Assembly: GCA_965200375.1 (NCBI GenBank)
Contig: OZ241353.1
Span: 3,286,001-3,350,000 of the forward strand
DNA length: 64,000 nucleotides
Source: VXYL01 sp965200375
GTDB lineage: Bacteria > Pseudomonadota > Gammaproteobacteria > Pseudomonadales > Azotimanducaceae
Direction of reading: 5' to 3'
Shown here: positions 54,074 to 63,240 of the stretch, piece by piece
Layout: each line of letters begins with the position of its first letter
Numbering within the stretch: position 1 is the first letter of the stretch
The notes under the pieces: model-generated
The model's database searches: none
What the model was told of the DNA's origin: nothing
Seen by the model: only the letters and a program-made list of their open reading frames with translations
Made by a program: the position numbers and the translations under genes

Positions 54074-54835
54074 CTACCGCAGCGCCGCGGCGCCGACCTG
54101 CCTGGCAATGGCCACGAACTCGTGGGGATGCAGGCTGTCCGGTCGTCGCTCACGGTCGATGCCGAGGGCCCCGAAGTTCAACGGCAGGGATTCTAGGGCA
54201 TTCGCCAATGTCTTTCGCCGCGCCGAGAACGCCAAACGAAGCACGCCTGCCAGGGCGGCCTGGTCGCAGGGCACCGCCGGCCGAGGCACGAGGCGGACGA
54301 AGGCGGAGACCACCTTCGGCGGCGGAGCGAAACTCTCTGCGCCGACGGCGAACAGGCGCCGCACCTCGCAGTGGTGCTGGGCCAGCACGGAGAGGCGCCC
54401 GTAGGACTTGACGCCGGCGGGCGCAGCGAGGCGGGCGGCCACCTCCGCCTGCAGCATGAAGTGCATGTCCCGCACGTGCGCAAGGGGCAGCAGCCTGGTC
54501 AGGATGGCCGTGGCGACGTTGTAGGGCAGGTTGCCCACCACGCGGCAGTCGCCGATGCGCGCCGTCAGGCTGGCGAGGTCGCTACGCAAGGCGTCGGCGC
54601 AGATGACGTCCGCGTCAAGCCGAACGCGCAGCCGGGCGGCCAGATCCCGATCGATCTCGATGGCGGTGACGCTGCCGGCGTCAGCGCACAGGCGTTCCGT
54701 CAGCACGCCGGCGCCCGGCCCGATCTCCAGGATGCGATCGTCCCGGCCTACCGCCAGCGCCGCGAAGATGCGCTCTACGACGGCTTCGTCGGCAAGGAAG
54801 TGCTGGCCGAATCGCCTACGAACCTGCGTCGCCAT
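54074..54835 (-). CDS. rsmA: 16S rRNA dimethyladenosine transferase RsmA (KsgA)
   Basis: RsmA dimethylates two adjacent adenines near the 3' end of 16S rRNA. The 253-residue protein has RRRFGQHFLADEAVVERI, the SAM loop LEIGPGAGVLTERL, and catalytic VVGNLPYNVATAIL. The start overlaps the surA 3' end by 20 bases. pdxA, which often sits between surA and rsmA, is missing. Confidence 0.96.
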   Translation of the reverse strand: MATQVRRRFGQHFLADEAVVERIFAALAVGRDDRILEIGPGAGVLTERLCADAGSVTAIEIDRDLAARLRVRLDADVICADALRSDLASLTARIGDCRVVGNLPYNVATAILTRLLPLAHVRDMHFMLQAEVAARLAAPAGVKSYGRLSVLAQHHCEVRRLFAVGAESFAPPPKVVSAFVRLVPRPAVPCDQAALAGVLRLAFSARRKTLANALESLPLNFGALGIDRERRPDSLHPHEFVAIARQVGAAALR

Positions 54836-56159
54836 CTCCGAGCGCGGGCGTGGTGCCAGCGTCGCCGTCGGCGGCGGGGCGCATCCGCTTCTCGACGAAC
54901 GCCTCGTCGCGGATCTCCTTCAGCCACTCCTGCAGGCGCTCCTCGAAGCGCTGGCCGTGCAGCACCCGGATTGCCAGATCCCGACGCGCCTCGTCGCCGG
55001 CGTCCTGCTGGCGGCGCCCCTGCACCTCCAGGATGTGCCAGCCGAACTCGGTGCGGAAGGGCGGCGAGACGGCGCCCACGTCGGTGCCGGCCATCGCCTC
55101 CTGGAACTCGCGCACGAAGGCGCTGGCGGCGCTCCAGCCGAGGTCCCCGCCGGCAAGGGCGCTGGCCGGGTCGTCGGAGTGTTCCTTGGCGAGCTCCGCG
55201 AAGTCTTCGCCGGCGAGGATCCGCTCCCGCAGCGCCAGCACGGCGGCTTCGGCTTGCGCCTCGGTGCGGATCGCGGAGGGCCGCACCAGAATGTGCCGCG
55301 CTAGGGTCTCGTCGGTTCTCTGCACCGAGGCGCCGCGTTTGTCCAGCAGCTTCACGACGTGGAAGCCGGAGGCGTTGCGCAGCGGCTCTGCCACCTCGCC
55401 CACGGCCAGCTCCACCGCCACCTCCGCGAACAGGCTGGGAATTCGACTGGCCTTGCGCCAGCCCAGGTCGCCGCCGTCCAAGGCGGTGGACGCCGACGAG
55501 TTTTCCACCGCCAAGGCCGCGAAGTCGGCGCCGTCGCGCAGCTCGCGCACCAGCGCCGCGGCCGTCTCGGCCGCTGCCGATGCTTCGCTTGGCGTGGCCC
55601 CTTGGGGCAGCGCCAGCAGGATGTGTCCGAGCCGGTATTCGTCGGAGATCTGCTCGGCGAAGAACGGCGAGGCCAGCAGGTCGTCCACGTCCTGTTCGGT
55701 GACGTAGACGCGGCGGTTGACGACTTCGCGCTGCACCCGTTCCAGCGTCAGCTGGCGGCGGACCTGCTCCCGAAAGCCCCGGTAGGAGACGCCCTCCTGG
55801 GTCAGCGTGGCGATGAACTCGTCGATGCCCATGTCGTTCTGGCTGGCGTAGCTGCGCACCGCGGTGGTGAGGGTCTCGTCGTCGAGCACCACGCCGCGGT
55901 TTTCGGCTTCCTGCAGCTGGATGTTCTCGAGAATGAGGCGCTCCAGAATCTGCTCCAGCACCACGTCCCGGGGCGGAACCGGCCCGTCGCCAGCGGCCTC
56001 GATCTGGGTCATCACCGCGTCGAAGCGTTCGACCACTTCGCTGGCCAGCACCACGTCGTCGTTGACGACGGCGACCACGCCGTCGACGGTCGCCGGCTGC
56101 GCCCCGGCCGCGGCCATCCAGATCGCGAGGGCAGGGCCGATGGCTTGGCGTCCGGTCAC
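54816..56159 (-). CDS. surA: Periplasmic chaperone/peptidyl-prolyl isomerase SurA
   Basis: SurA carries unfolded outer-membrane proteins, including LptD, to the BAM complex. The 447-residue product has a signal peptide from GTG 56159, the N-domain (VVAVVNDDVVLASEV), and two parvulin domains. These are marked by GHILLALPQGA with DGGDLGWRKAS and by RHILVRPS with AGGDLGWSAAS. The order lptD-surA-rsmA-apaG is conserved in Gammaproteobacteria. Confidence 0.95.
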   Translation of the reverse strand: MTGRQAIGPALAIWMAAAGAQPATVDGVVAVVNDDVVLASEVVERFDAVMTQIEAAGDGPVPPRDVVLEQILERLILENIQLQEAENRGVVLDDETLTTAVRSYASQNDMGIDEFIATLTQEGVSYRGFREQVRRQLTLERVQREVVNRRVYVTEQDVDDLLASPFFAEQISDEYRLGHILLALPQGATPSEASAAAETAAALVRELRDGADFAALAVENSSASTALDGGDLGWRKASRIPSLFAEVAVELAVGEVAEPLRNASGFHVVKLLDKRGASVQRTDETLARHILVRPSAIRTEAQAEAAVLALRERILAGEDFAELAKEHSDDPASALAGGDLGWSAASAFVREFQEAMAGTDVGAVSPPFRTEFGWHILEVQGRRQQDAGDEARRDLAIRVLHGQRFEERLQEWLKEIRDEAFVEKRMRPAADGDAGTTPALGDGDAGS

Positions 56160-56224
56160 TGGCGTTCCCCGCGCGGTTCCTGGTGCATGGCTATGTCTCG
56201 CTTGCTGGTCGGTTGTCGGAGCGG

Positions 56225-58543
56225 CTACGGGGTGCGCCGGTAGCCGCGGATGCTGCGCTCGAGCCGCCCGTCCACGTTGCCGCCGAAGCCCGCCAGGCCC
56301 CGGAACACGAACTGCACCAGCAGTCCCCGGTCCCGGGGCAGGTTCGCCTGCGGCCGGTTGCGCGGCGCGGCCACCGTATCGTGCCACAACAGCTTCGCTT
56401 CCAGACAGCAGCTACCGTAGCCGACTCCGGCGAGGATCTCGATGGTTCGCCCCTGCCGCCAGTCGTGGTTCCACCGACCGAAGGCCTGCCACTGCCGCGC
56501 CAGAGGCCAATGGAAGGAGACGTCGGTGTGCTCGATGGGCTGCGCGGAGCGCGGCATGCGACGGCGATAGCCGATGTTGATCAAGCGCTTAGCGCCAGCC
56601 TCGTAGGCCAAGTCGAGGCCAGCGTTGTCGGTGCCAGCCTCGGCGTCCCACGCCGCCAGTGCGGCGAGCCGCCACCGACCCGCGCGGCTGGCGAGCTCGC
56701 CAGCTACCGGCAAAGCACTCGGCCGCGCCGCCGCGTCCAGCGCAACCCGGTGGTCCGCGAAGCGGGCGACCGTGCCGATCGCGGCTGCCAGCCGCTCCCT
56801 GCCGCTGCCGTCGAACAGGCGGGCGGCGAGGCCGACCGCCAGCTCGTTGGCGTCGGCGATGCGGTCCAAGCCGGCAAACCGATTGTCCCGAAACAACTGC
56901 CGATAGGAGGGCGTCAGGCGGCCGACGTCGAAGCGCGGCAGGGCATCCTGGTCCGCGTAGGACTGGTAGCGGTACTGCAGGCGCGGTTCCAACACTTGCA
57001 GGCCGCCGCCGGGCCGGGACCGTTCCAGGAACAGGCCCCCGTCCATGGTGGCTGCGGCAATGCTGCGCGTCGGCTGCCGCTGCGTCTCCGGGGCCGGATC
57101 CCGCAAGGCGTAGACGGTGTGCCGGAACTTGGCCGCAAGGCCCAGGAAGCCCCAGGATCGCGACAGCGGCAACCGGATCTGCGGTTCGAGATGCAGGCGG
57201 CTGCCGGCTGGCCCCGCGGCGGCGCCCGGCCGTTCGAAGGCCGTCCAGCTGGCGCCGACGTGCCATGACAGCGGTCCGTGGAGCGCGCCTCCGTAGGCAA
57301 GGCTTGCCTCCGGCAGACGCCGATAGGGCGCGGCCCCCGGTTCCAGGCGCTGGAAGTCCTGCACCCCGAGGCGGGCGAGCAGGCTCCCGCGGGCATAGCG
57401 CGCCTGGGCCCGGCGCTCCAGAAGCAGGCGCCCGGTCGCGGCAAGGTCCGTGCCAAGGTCCACGAAGTAGTCGTTGTCGCTGACGCCGGTGAAGTCGAGG
57501 GAGGTTTCGATGCGGCCGTAGCCGCCCCGGTGGCGGGCGGCGAGCAGCCAGCGGTTCGCCGGCTCGAACGCCGGCGCCGGCGCGCCGGATCGTTCCGCCT
57601 CGTTGGCGAGCCGGAAGGCGGGCCGAGACAGGTCGCCGTTGTAGTTCCGATCGCGGGCGAGCAAGGCGCCCCGCAGCGCGCTCTCGGAGCGGCGTCCGAG
57701 GTGGCGGAACTCGCCGTCCACGCCGGCGCCGCGATCGCGGATCCAACGCCCGGCCAGCGTCGCGTCGTAGTTCGGCGCCAGGTTCAGGTAGTAGGGCAGA
57801 CGGATATCGAAGCCGTCGCCGGTGTCGAGGCCGGGGAACAGCCAGCCGCTGGCGCGCCGACTGCCAAGCGGCAGGCGCAGATACGGGCTGTAGAACACCG
57901 GCACGCCGCCCAGCCGCAGCCGGGCGCCCCGCACGGTCGTCGCGCCGGCGTCGCGGTCGATGCGGATCCGGTCCGCGTCCAGGCGCCAGAGGTTGCTGCG
58001 GGGCGGACAGCGCGTCAGCGCCGCCGCAGCGAGCCTAAGCTCGGCGGCATCGCGCTCGGCGCTGGCGGCGGTGCCGCGCAGCTGCGGTTCCAGAAGCACG
58101 AACTCCACGTCGTGGAGCTGCAGGCGGTCGCCTCGGGTGGCGACGCGGGCCCGTTGCCCCCGGGCTTCGAAGCCGGGCTCGCGCAGCCGCAAGGGTCCTG
58201 GGCTGCTGCCGATGCCGCTGGCGCGGTCGAAGGCGAACTCGTCGGTGGCGAGCAGACGTTGGCCCTGCCGCACCTCGACCCGGCCGCTGGCGGTGGCGCC
58301 GCCGTCGGCATCGGCCAGCAGCCGCGTTGCCGTCAGTTCCACCGCGGCGCCCAGCGCCGGCTCTGCGGCCACCGCTCGGTAGGCGCCCGGGCAGGCGGGC
58401 GGCGGTGCGCCGTCCGGCTGCGGGGAGGGCTCGGTCCACAGCGATTCGGCAACAGCAGTCGCCGCGGCGTCCAGCCCGCCGGCCGGCAGCAGGCAGAGCA
58501 GCGCCGTACCAATCCGGGCGGCCGTTGGCGACAATGCCGGCAT
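56225..58543 (-). CDS. lptD: LPS-assembly outer membrane protein LptD
   Basis: LptD inserts lipopolysaccharide into the outer leaflet. The 772-residue protein has a signal-like start, an OstA/jellyroll domain (about 65-200; ATASGRVEVRQGQRLLATDEF), and a C-terminal beta-barrel with GVPVFYSPYLRLPLG, PYYLNLAPNYDATL, and a late YGSCCLEAKL with two cysteines, the family's disulfide site. Only one cysteine pair is seen at the C-terminus. The ATG shares two bases with the divergent amgK ATG. A TTG three codons later is an alternative. Confidence 0.94.
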   Translation of the reverse strand: MPALSPTAARIGTALLCLLPAGGLDAAATAVAESLWTEPSPQPDGAPPPACPGAYRAVAAEPALGAAVELTATRLLADADGGATASGRVEVRQGQRLLATDEFAFDRASGIGSSPGPLRLREPGFEARGQRARVATRGDRLQLHDVEFVLLEPQLRGTAASAERDAAELRLAAAALTRCPPRSNLWRLDADRIRIDRDAGATTVRGARLRLGGVPVFYSPYLRLPLGSRRASGWLFPGLDTGDGFDIRLPYYLNLAPNYDATLAGRWIRDRGAGVDGEFRHLGRRSESALRGALLARDRNYNGDLSRPAFRLANEAERSGAPAPAFEPANRWLLAARHRGGYGRIETSLDFTGVSDNDYFVDLGTDLAATGRLLLERRAQARYARGSLLARLGVQDFQRLEPGAAPYRRLPEASLAYGGALHGPLSWHVGASWTAFERPGAAAGPAGSRLHLEPQIRLPLSRSWGFLGLAAKFRHTVYALRDPAPETQRQPTRSIAAATMDGGLFLERSRPGGGLQVLEPRLQYRYQSYADQDALPRFDVGRLTPSYRQLFRDNRFAGLDRIADANELAVGLAARLFDGSGRERLAAAIGTVARFADHRVALDAAARPSALPVAGELASRAGRWRLAALAAWDAEAGTDNAGLDLAYEAGAKRLINIGYRRRMPRSAQPIEHTDVSFHWPLARQWQAFGRWNHDWRQGRTIEILAGVGYGSCCLEAKLLWHDTVAAPRNRPQANLPRDRGLLVQFVFRGLAGFGGNVDGRLERSIRGYRRTP

Positions 58544-59552
58544 GGGCGACGCGGAGTTCCGGCAGTGGGTGGCGGCAGCCGTGTACACGGTGCTCGACGA
58601 GCCCGGCGCAGCGCCGAGGGCGAAGCCTCTCCCGGCGGAGGCGAGCACACGGGAGTTTTTTCGCATCGACCTCGGTGCTCAGTCCTTCATCGCCATGCGC
58701 TCGCCGCCGGCGACAGAGAATAACCCGCGCTACGTGCGCTTGGCTGCGCTGCTGCGCGGCTACGGGCTGCGAACGCCGGCGATCCACGCCGCGGACCTCG
58801 AGCGCGGCTACCTGCTGCTCGAGGACCTAGGGGCGATGGATTTCGAGGGCGCCTATGCGGGAGGGGAGGTGGCCGGGCCCTTGACGGCCGCCATCGACGC
58901 CTTGGTGCGCCTGCAGGCCGTTCCCCCGGCGGATGCCGCTGCCCACATCGCCCCGTACGCTGCGGAGCGCTTCGCCGACGAGCTCGGCATCTTCCGCGAG
59001 TGGCTGGTGGAGCGCCTGCTGGGGCTGGACGCCGCGCCAGGCTTCGACGAAGCCTCGGCGGCGCTGGTGGCGGCTGCCGACAGCGTGCCGCAGTGCGTGG
59101 TGCATCGCGACTTCCACTGCCGCAACCTCATCTGGCGGCGCCAGGATGGGAGCGTGGGCGTGGTCGACTTCCAGGACGCCCTCATCGGCCCCTGCTGCTA
59201 CGACCTCGCTTCGCTGCTGCGGGACTGCTACCACGTCTTCGACGAAGCGACGGTGGCGGCCTGGCGGCTGCGGTTCCTGGAGGCGGCGAGGCCGGACTGC
59301 GACCCAGCGACGTTCGCGCGCGCCTTCGATCTGGTGGCTCTGCAACGGCAGCTCAAGGCGGTCGGTATCTTCGCCCGTCTGCATCTCGCCCGGGGCCGCG
59401 CCAGCCACCTGGCGGACATTGTGCCAGTGCTGCGGCGCAGCGCCGCGGTGGCCGCCGGCTACGCGGAAACCCGAGCATTGGCTGCATGGCTCGCCGGCGA
59501 CGTTGCGCCGGCGGCCAGCCGTCGCCTGGCCGCGCTTGGCGTGGCCGCATGA
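58542..59552 (+). CDS. amgK: N-acetylmuramate/N-acetylglucosamine kinase AmgK
   Basis: AmgK phosphorylates MurNAc at the anomeric position in the peptidoglycan recycling shortcut that feeds UDP-MurNAc. The 336-residue protein has an aminoglycoside-phosphotransferase-like fold with LLLEDLG, VVHRDFHCRNLIW (catalytic Asp) and GVVDFQDALIGPCCYDLASLLRD. It overlaps murU in ATGA and is divergent from lptD, the same arrangement as in Pseudomonas. Confidence 0.93.
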   Translation: MGDAEFRQWVAAAVYTVLDEPGAAPRAKPLPAEASTREFFRIDLGAQSFIAMRSPPATENNPRYVRLAALLRGYGLRTPAIHAADLERGYLLLEDLGAMDFEGAYAGGEVAGPLTAAIDALVRLQAVPPADAAAHIAPYAAERFADELGIFREWLVERLLGLDAAPGFDEASAALVAAADSVPQCVVHRDFHCRNLIWRRQDGSVGVVDFQDALIGPCCYDLASLLRDCYHVFDEATVAAWRLRFLEAARPDCDPATFARAFDLVALQRQLKAVGIFARLHLARGRASHLADIVPVLRRSAAVAAGYAETRALAAWLAGDVAPAASRRLAALGVAA

Positions 59553-60217
59553 AGGCCATGATCCTCGCCGCCGGCCGTGGCGAACGCTTGCGTCCGCTTA
59601 CGGAACGGGTGCCCAAGCCGATGCTGGCGGTCGGCGCCGAAGCGCTGGTCGTCCACCAGCTGCGCTGGCTGCGGCAGGCCGGCGTGCGCGAGGTGGTGAT
59701 GAACGTGCATCACCTGGCCGAGCGCATCGAACGCGCTCTGGGCGACGGCTCCGCCTATGGCATGCGCATCCGCTACAGCCGCGAGCAGGAACTGCTCGAC
59801 ACCGGCGGCGGCATCGTTCGGGCGCTGCCGCTGCTCCGGCCGGACCCGTTCCTGGTGCTGAACGGCGACATCTGGACCGACTACCCCTTCGCGTCGCTGG
59901 TGAAGCGGCGGCCGGCCCGAGGCCACCTGGTGCTTGCGCCCAAGCCGGACCACCTGCGGCAGGGGGACTTCCATCTCGAGGGCCGTCGAGTCCGCCGCGG
60001 GCCGCCGGCGCTCGACGATCTCGCCTACTGCGGCATCGCGGTGTTGGACGAGGCGTTGCTAGCGGCGGCGCCGACCGGACCGTTCTCGCTGCGGGAGGCG
60101 TACTTCGCCGCGGCCGCGGCCGGCGAACTCACCGGCGAGCGGTTCGCCGGCACATGGGTGGACGTCGGCACGCCGGACCGACTCGAGCGCGTACGGCGGA
60201 TGGCCGCTGTAGCATGA
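59549..60217 (+). CDS. murU: N-acetylmuramate-1-phosphate uridylyltransferase MurU
   Basis: MurU makes UDP-MurNAc from MurNAc-1-phosphate and UTP, bypassing MurA and fosfomycin. The 222-residue nucleotidyltransferase starts MKAMILAAGRGERLRPLTERVPKPML, with the signature GxGxRLRPLT loop, and has LLDTGGGIVRALPLL and FLVLNGDIWTD. The start overlaps amgK and the stop overlaps rpe, so all three are coupled. Confidence 0.93.
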   Translation: MKAMILAAGRGERLRPLTERVPKPMLAVGAEALVVHQLRWLRQAGVREVVMNVHHLAERIERALGDGSAYGMRIRYSREQELLDTGGGIVRALPLLRPDPFLVLNGDIWTDYPFASLVKRRPARGHLVLAPKPDHLRQGDFHLEGRRVRRGPPALDDLAYCGIAVLDEALLAAAPTGPFSLREAYFAAAAAGELTGERFAGTWVDVGTPDRLERVRRMAAVA

Positions 60218-60999
60218 CGGGAGCAATGACGGTCCCGACGCCTTGGATCGCGCCTTCGACGCTGGCCGCGGACTTCGCGCGGCTGGGCCAGGAGGTGGCC
60301 GACGTGCTGGCCGCCGGTGCCGACATCGTTCATCTCGACGTGATGGACAACCACTACGTGCCGAACCTGAGCGTCGGACCGCTGGCGCTGAGGGCGTTGC
60401 GGCGCTACGGCATCCGGGCGCCGATCGACGTGCATCTGATGGTGCGGCCGGTGGAACGGCTGATCGACGAGTTCCTGGCCGCTGGCGCCGACGTCGTCTC
60501 CTTCCATCCCGAGGCCAGCGAACGCCCCCGGGACGCGCTGGCGCGGATTCGCGCTGGCGGCGCCAAGGCTGGCTTGGCGCTCAACCCCGGTACGCCTGTC
60601 TCGACGCTGAAGCCGCTGCTCGACGTCGTGGACTGGGTGCTGGTGATGGCCGTGAATCCCGGCTTCGGCGGCCAGGAGTTCATGCCCGAGAGCCTCGGCA
60701 AGGTGGCCGCGGCGCGGCGCCTCATCGATGCCAGCGGGCGTCCCATCCGCCTGCAGATCGACGGCGGCATCAAGGCGGCCAACGTCGCCGCCGCCGGCGC
60801 CGCCGGCGCAGACGTCTTCGTGGCGGGATCCGCGATCTTCGGTGCGCCGCCCGGCGGCGGCCCGAGGGCCGAGGACTACAGAGGCGTCATCGCGGCCATG
60901 CGCGCCGCGCTCGGCCAGCAAGGGGGCGAGCAACCGGAGCGCGCGTCGCGCGCCACGCCCGGCCAGCGAGGCGTCGAGCAACCGGAGCGCGCGCCTTGA
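60214..60999 (+). CDS. rpe: Ribulose-phosphate 3-epimerase with repeat-encoded tail
   Basis: Rpe interconverts ribulose- and xylulose-5-phosphate. The TIM barrel is complete, with IAPSTLAADFARLGQEV, HLDVMDNHYVPNLSVGP, VMAVNPGFGGQEF, and QIDGGIKAANV. From ATG 60214 the protein has 261 residues; ATG 60226 is an alternative. The last 25 to 30 residues (GGEQPERASRATPGQRGVEQPERAP) lie beyond the usual family end and come from a 48-base tandem repeat. The tail is probably not needed for catalysis. Confidence 0.94.
   Translation: MTGAMTVPTPWIAPSTLAADFARLGQEVADVLAAGADIVHLDVMDNHYVPNLSVGPLALRALRRYGIRAPIDVHLMVRPVERLIDEFLAAGADVVSFHPEASERPRDALARIRAGGAKAGLALNPGTPVSTLKPLLDVVDWVLVMAVNPGFGGQEFMPESLGKVAAARRLIDASGRPIRLQIDGGIKAANVAAAGAAGADVFVAGSAIFGAPPGGGPRAEDYRGVIAAMRAALGQQGGEQPERASRATPGQRGVEQPERAP
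60912..60996 (+). repeat. 48-base tandem repeat at the 3' end of rpe
   Basis: Copy 1 is 60912-60959 and a partial copy 2 runs from 60960 to about 60996, sharing CGAGCAACCGGAGCGCGCG. The spacing is exactly 48 bases, the same period as the der/M23 array but with unrelated sequence. It forms the tail of Rpe and ends at the gph start codon. Confidence 0.82.
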
Positions 61000-61688
61000 G
61001 GCTGCCGCCGAAGGCCCGGCGCGTTCACGCGGGCGGCTGGCGCGAACCGCCGCCAGCCGCGTACCTGTTCGACCTCGACGGCACGCTGGTGGACACCGCG
61101 CCGGACCTGATGCGCGCCTTGAACCACGCCCTCGACGAGGCGGAGATGCCGCCAGCATCGCCGCCGCTGGCCAGGCACTGGGTGGGCCATGGCGTGCGCG
61201 CCATGCTCGAGGCCGCGGCGGCGCACCACGGCAGAACGCTGTCCGACGCCGAGCTGGACCGCCTGGAGGGGCGTTGCCTGGACCACTACGCGGCGCACAT
61301 CGCCGACCACTCGACACCCTATCCGACGGTGTTGACGACGCTCGCCGCCTTGGCAGATCGGCCGCTGGCGGTGGTGACCAACAAGCTGACGGCCTACAGC
61401 GAACGGCTGCTGGCGGCACTGGACTTGAGGCGCTTCTTTCGGCTGGTGGTGGGACGCGGCGGCGCCATGCCGCCGAAGCCGGACCCCGCGCCGGCCCGCC
61501 ACGCCTGCGCTGGCCTCGGCGTGGCCGCGGCGGACGCCCTGTTCGTAGGCGACTCGGCCACGGACGTGGCCTGCGCCAGGGCCGCCGGGTGCCGGGTGGT
61601 GGTGTACCGGCACGGCTACAGCCAGGGCATCGCCCCCGAGGCGCTCGGTGCGGACGCGGTGATCGATTCCTTCAAGGAACTGCTGTGA
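60996..61688 (+). CDS. gph: Phosphoglycolate phosphatase
   Basis: Gph is a HAD phosphatase that removes 2-phosphoglycolate. The 230-residue product has motif I YLFDLDGTLVDTAPDL, motif II VVTNKLT, motif III with KPDPAP, and motif IV VGDSATDV. TTG 60996 overlaps the rpe stop and is the first start in frame; about 20 basic residues precede motif I. It overlaps the trpE start in GTGA. Confidence 0.93.
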   Translation: MRLPPKARRVHAGGWREPPPAAYLFDLDGTLVDTAPDLMRALNHALDEAEMPPASPPLARHWVGHGVRAMLEAAAAHHGRTLSDAELDRLEGRCLDHYAAHIADHSTPYPTVLTTLAALADRPLAVVTNKLTAYSERLLAALDLRRFFRLVVGRGGAMPPKPDPAPARHACAGLGVAAADALFVGDSATDVACARAAGCRVVVYRHGYSQGIAPEALGADAVIDSFKELL

Positions 61689-63175
61689 ACCAGCAGGAGT
61701 TCGACGCGCTCGCCAGCCGGGGCTTCACCCACATTCCGGTGGTTCACGAGATTCTGGCGGACTTGGAGACTCCGCTCTCCACCTATCTCAAGCTCGCCGA
61801 CGGGCGCTACAGCTACCTGCTCGAGTCCGCGGCCCAGGGCGGCGAGAAGTGGGGACGCTATTCGATCATCGGCCTGCCGGCGGACACGGTGCTGCGGGTG
61901 GCGGGGCCTCGGCTCGCCGTCGAGACGGGCGGCGTCGTGGCGGAGCAGCGGACCACGCCGGATCCGCTGGCCGCCATCGAGGCGTTCGCGGCGCGGTTCC
62001 GGGTGCCGGCGCTGCCCGGTCTGCCGCGCTTCTTCGGCGGCCTCGTGGGCTACTTCGGCTACGACACCGTCCGCTACGTGGAACGTCGGCTGGCGGCCAG
62101 CGTACCGCCGGACGACTTGGCGACGCCGGACATCCTGCTGATGCTGTCCACGGACGTGGTGGTGTTCGACAACGTGCTGAGCCGCATGAAGCTGGTGACG
62201 CTGGCGGAGGCTGGCGCACCCGGCGCGCTGGCGGCGGCCCGGGAACGGCTGGCGCGCCGGGCGCGGCTGCTGGACGCCGCGGCGCCGGCCGCCGCCAAGC
62301 CCTGCGCCCGCGGCGAGCCGGTGGAGGAGGCGGACTTCGTCTCGGCTTTCGGCCGCGAGGCGTACATGGCCGCGGTGGAACGCATCCGCGAGTACATCCG
62401 CGCCGGCGACGCCATGCAGGTGGTGCTGTCGCAGCGCATGGCCCTGCCGTTCGCGACCGCGCCCATCGACCTGTATCGGGCGCTGCGGAGCCTCAATCCG
62501 TCGCCGTACATGTACTTCATGCATCTCGACGGCTTCCACATCGTGAGTTCGTCGCCCGAGATCCTCGCCCGCCTCGAAGACGGCGCGATCGTCAACCGGC
62601 CGCTGGCCGGCACCCGCCGCCGCGGCCGCACCGAAGCCGAGGACCGGGCCATGGAGGCCGAGCTGCTGGGGGACCCGAAGGAACTCGCCGAGCACCTGAT
62701 GCTGATCGACCTCGGCCGCAACGACGTCGGCCGGGTGGCGCGGACCGGCAGCGTGCGGGTGACGGAGCAGTTCGCGGTGGAGCGCTACTCCCACGTCATG
62801 CATCTGTCGTCGAACGTGGTCGGCGAGCTCGCCGCCGGCAAGACGGCGGTAGACCTGCTGCGGGCGACGCTGCCGGTGGGCACGTTGTCCGGAGCGCCGA
62901 AGATCCGCGCCATGGAGATCATCGACGAGCTCGAACCCGGCAAGCGCGGCATCTACGGCGGCGCCGTGGGCTACCTGTCCTGGAACGGCAACATGGACAC
63001 CGCCATCGCCATCCGCACCGCCATCGTCAAGGACGGCATGCTCTACATCCAGGCCGGCTGCGGCATCGTCGCGGACTCCGTGCCCCGCCTGGAGTGGCAG
63101 GAGAGCATGAACAAGGGCCGGGCGGTGTTCCGCGCCGCGCGGCTGGCGGCGTCGGGCTTCAAGGAGCTTGGCTGA
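61685..63175 (+). CDS. trpE: Anthranilate synthase component I
   Basis: TrpE converts chorismate to anthranilate with TrpG. The 496-residue enzyme has the tryptophan-binding region YLLESA, GGLVGYFGYDTVRY, and the active-site segments RPLAGTRRRG, LIDLGRNDVGRV, and GTLSGAPKIRAMEII. The start is GTG 61685, coupled to gph. trpG is not in the window; an unrelated AAA ATPase gene follows instead. No leader peptide is visible, so attenuation is not supported. Confidence 0.96.
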   Translation: MNQQEFDALASRGFTHIPVVHEILADLETPLSTYLKLADGRYSYLLESAAQGGEKWGRYSIIGLPADTVLRVAGPRLAVETGGVVAEQRTTPDPLAAIEAFAARFRVPALPGLPRFFGGLVGYFGYDTVRYVERRLAASVPPDDLATPDILLMLSTDVVVFDNVLSRMKLVTLAEAGAPGALAAARERLARRARLLDAAAPAAAKPCARGEPVEEADFVSAFGREAYMAAVERIREYIRAGDAMQVVLSQRMALPFATAPIDLYRALRSLNPSPYMYFMHLDGFHIVSSSPEILARLEDGAIVNRPLAGTRRRGRTEAEDRAMEAELLGDPKELAEHLMLIDLGRNDVGRVARTGSVRVTEQFAVERYSHVMHLSSNVVGELAAGKTAVDLLRATLPVGTLSGAPKIRAMEIIDELEPGKRGIYGGAVGYLSWNGNMDTAIAIRTAIVKDGMLYIQAGCGIVADSVPRLEWQESMNKGRAVFRAARLAASGFKELG

Positions 63176-63240
63176 GACGCCTTGGGCTACAATCACTGCC
63201 GACGCGGCTGGCTCGGCCCAGACCAACTCTAGCGCATCCA

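Noticed and set aside
63165..63240. trp-type attenuator or terminator after trpE
   Set aside because: No leader peptide with tryptophan codons, no paired stems and no U-run were seen.
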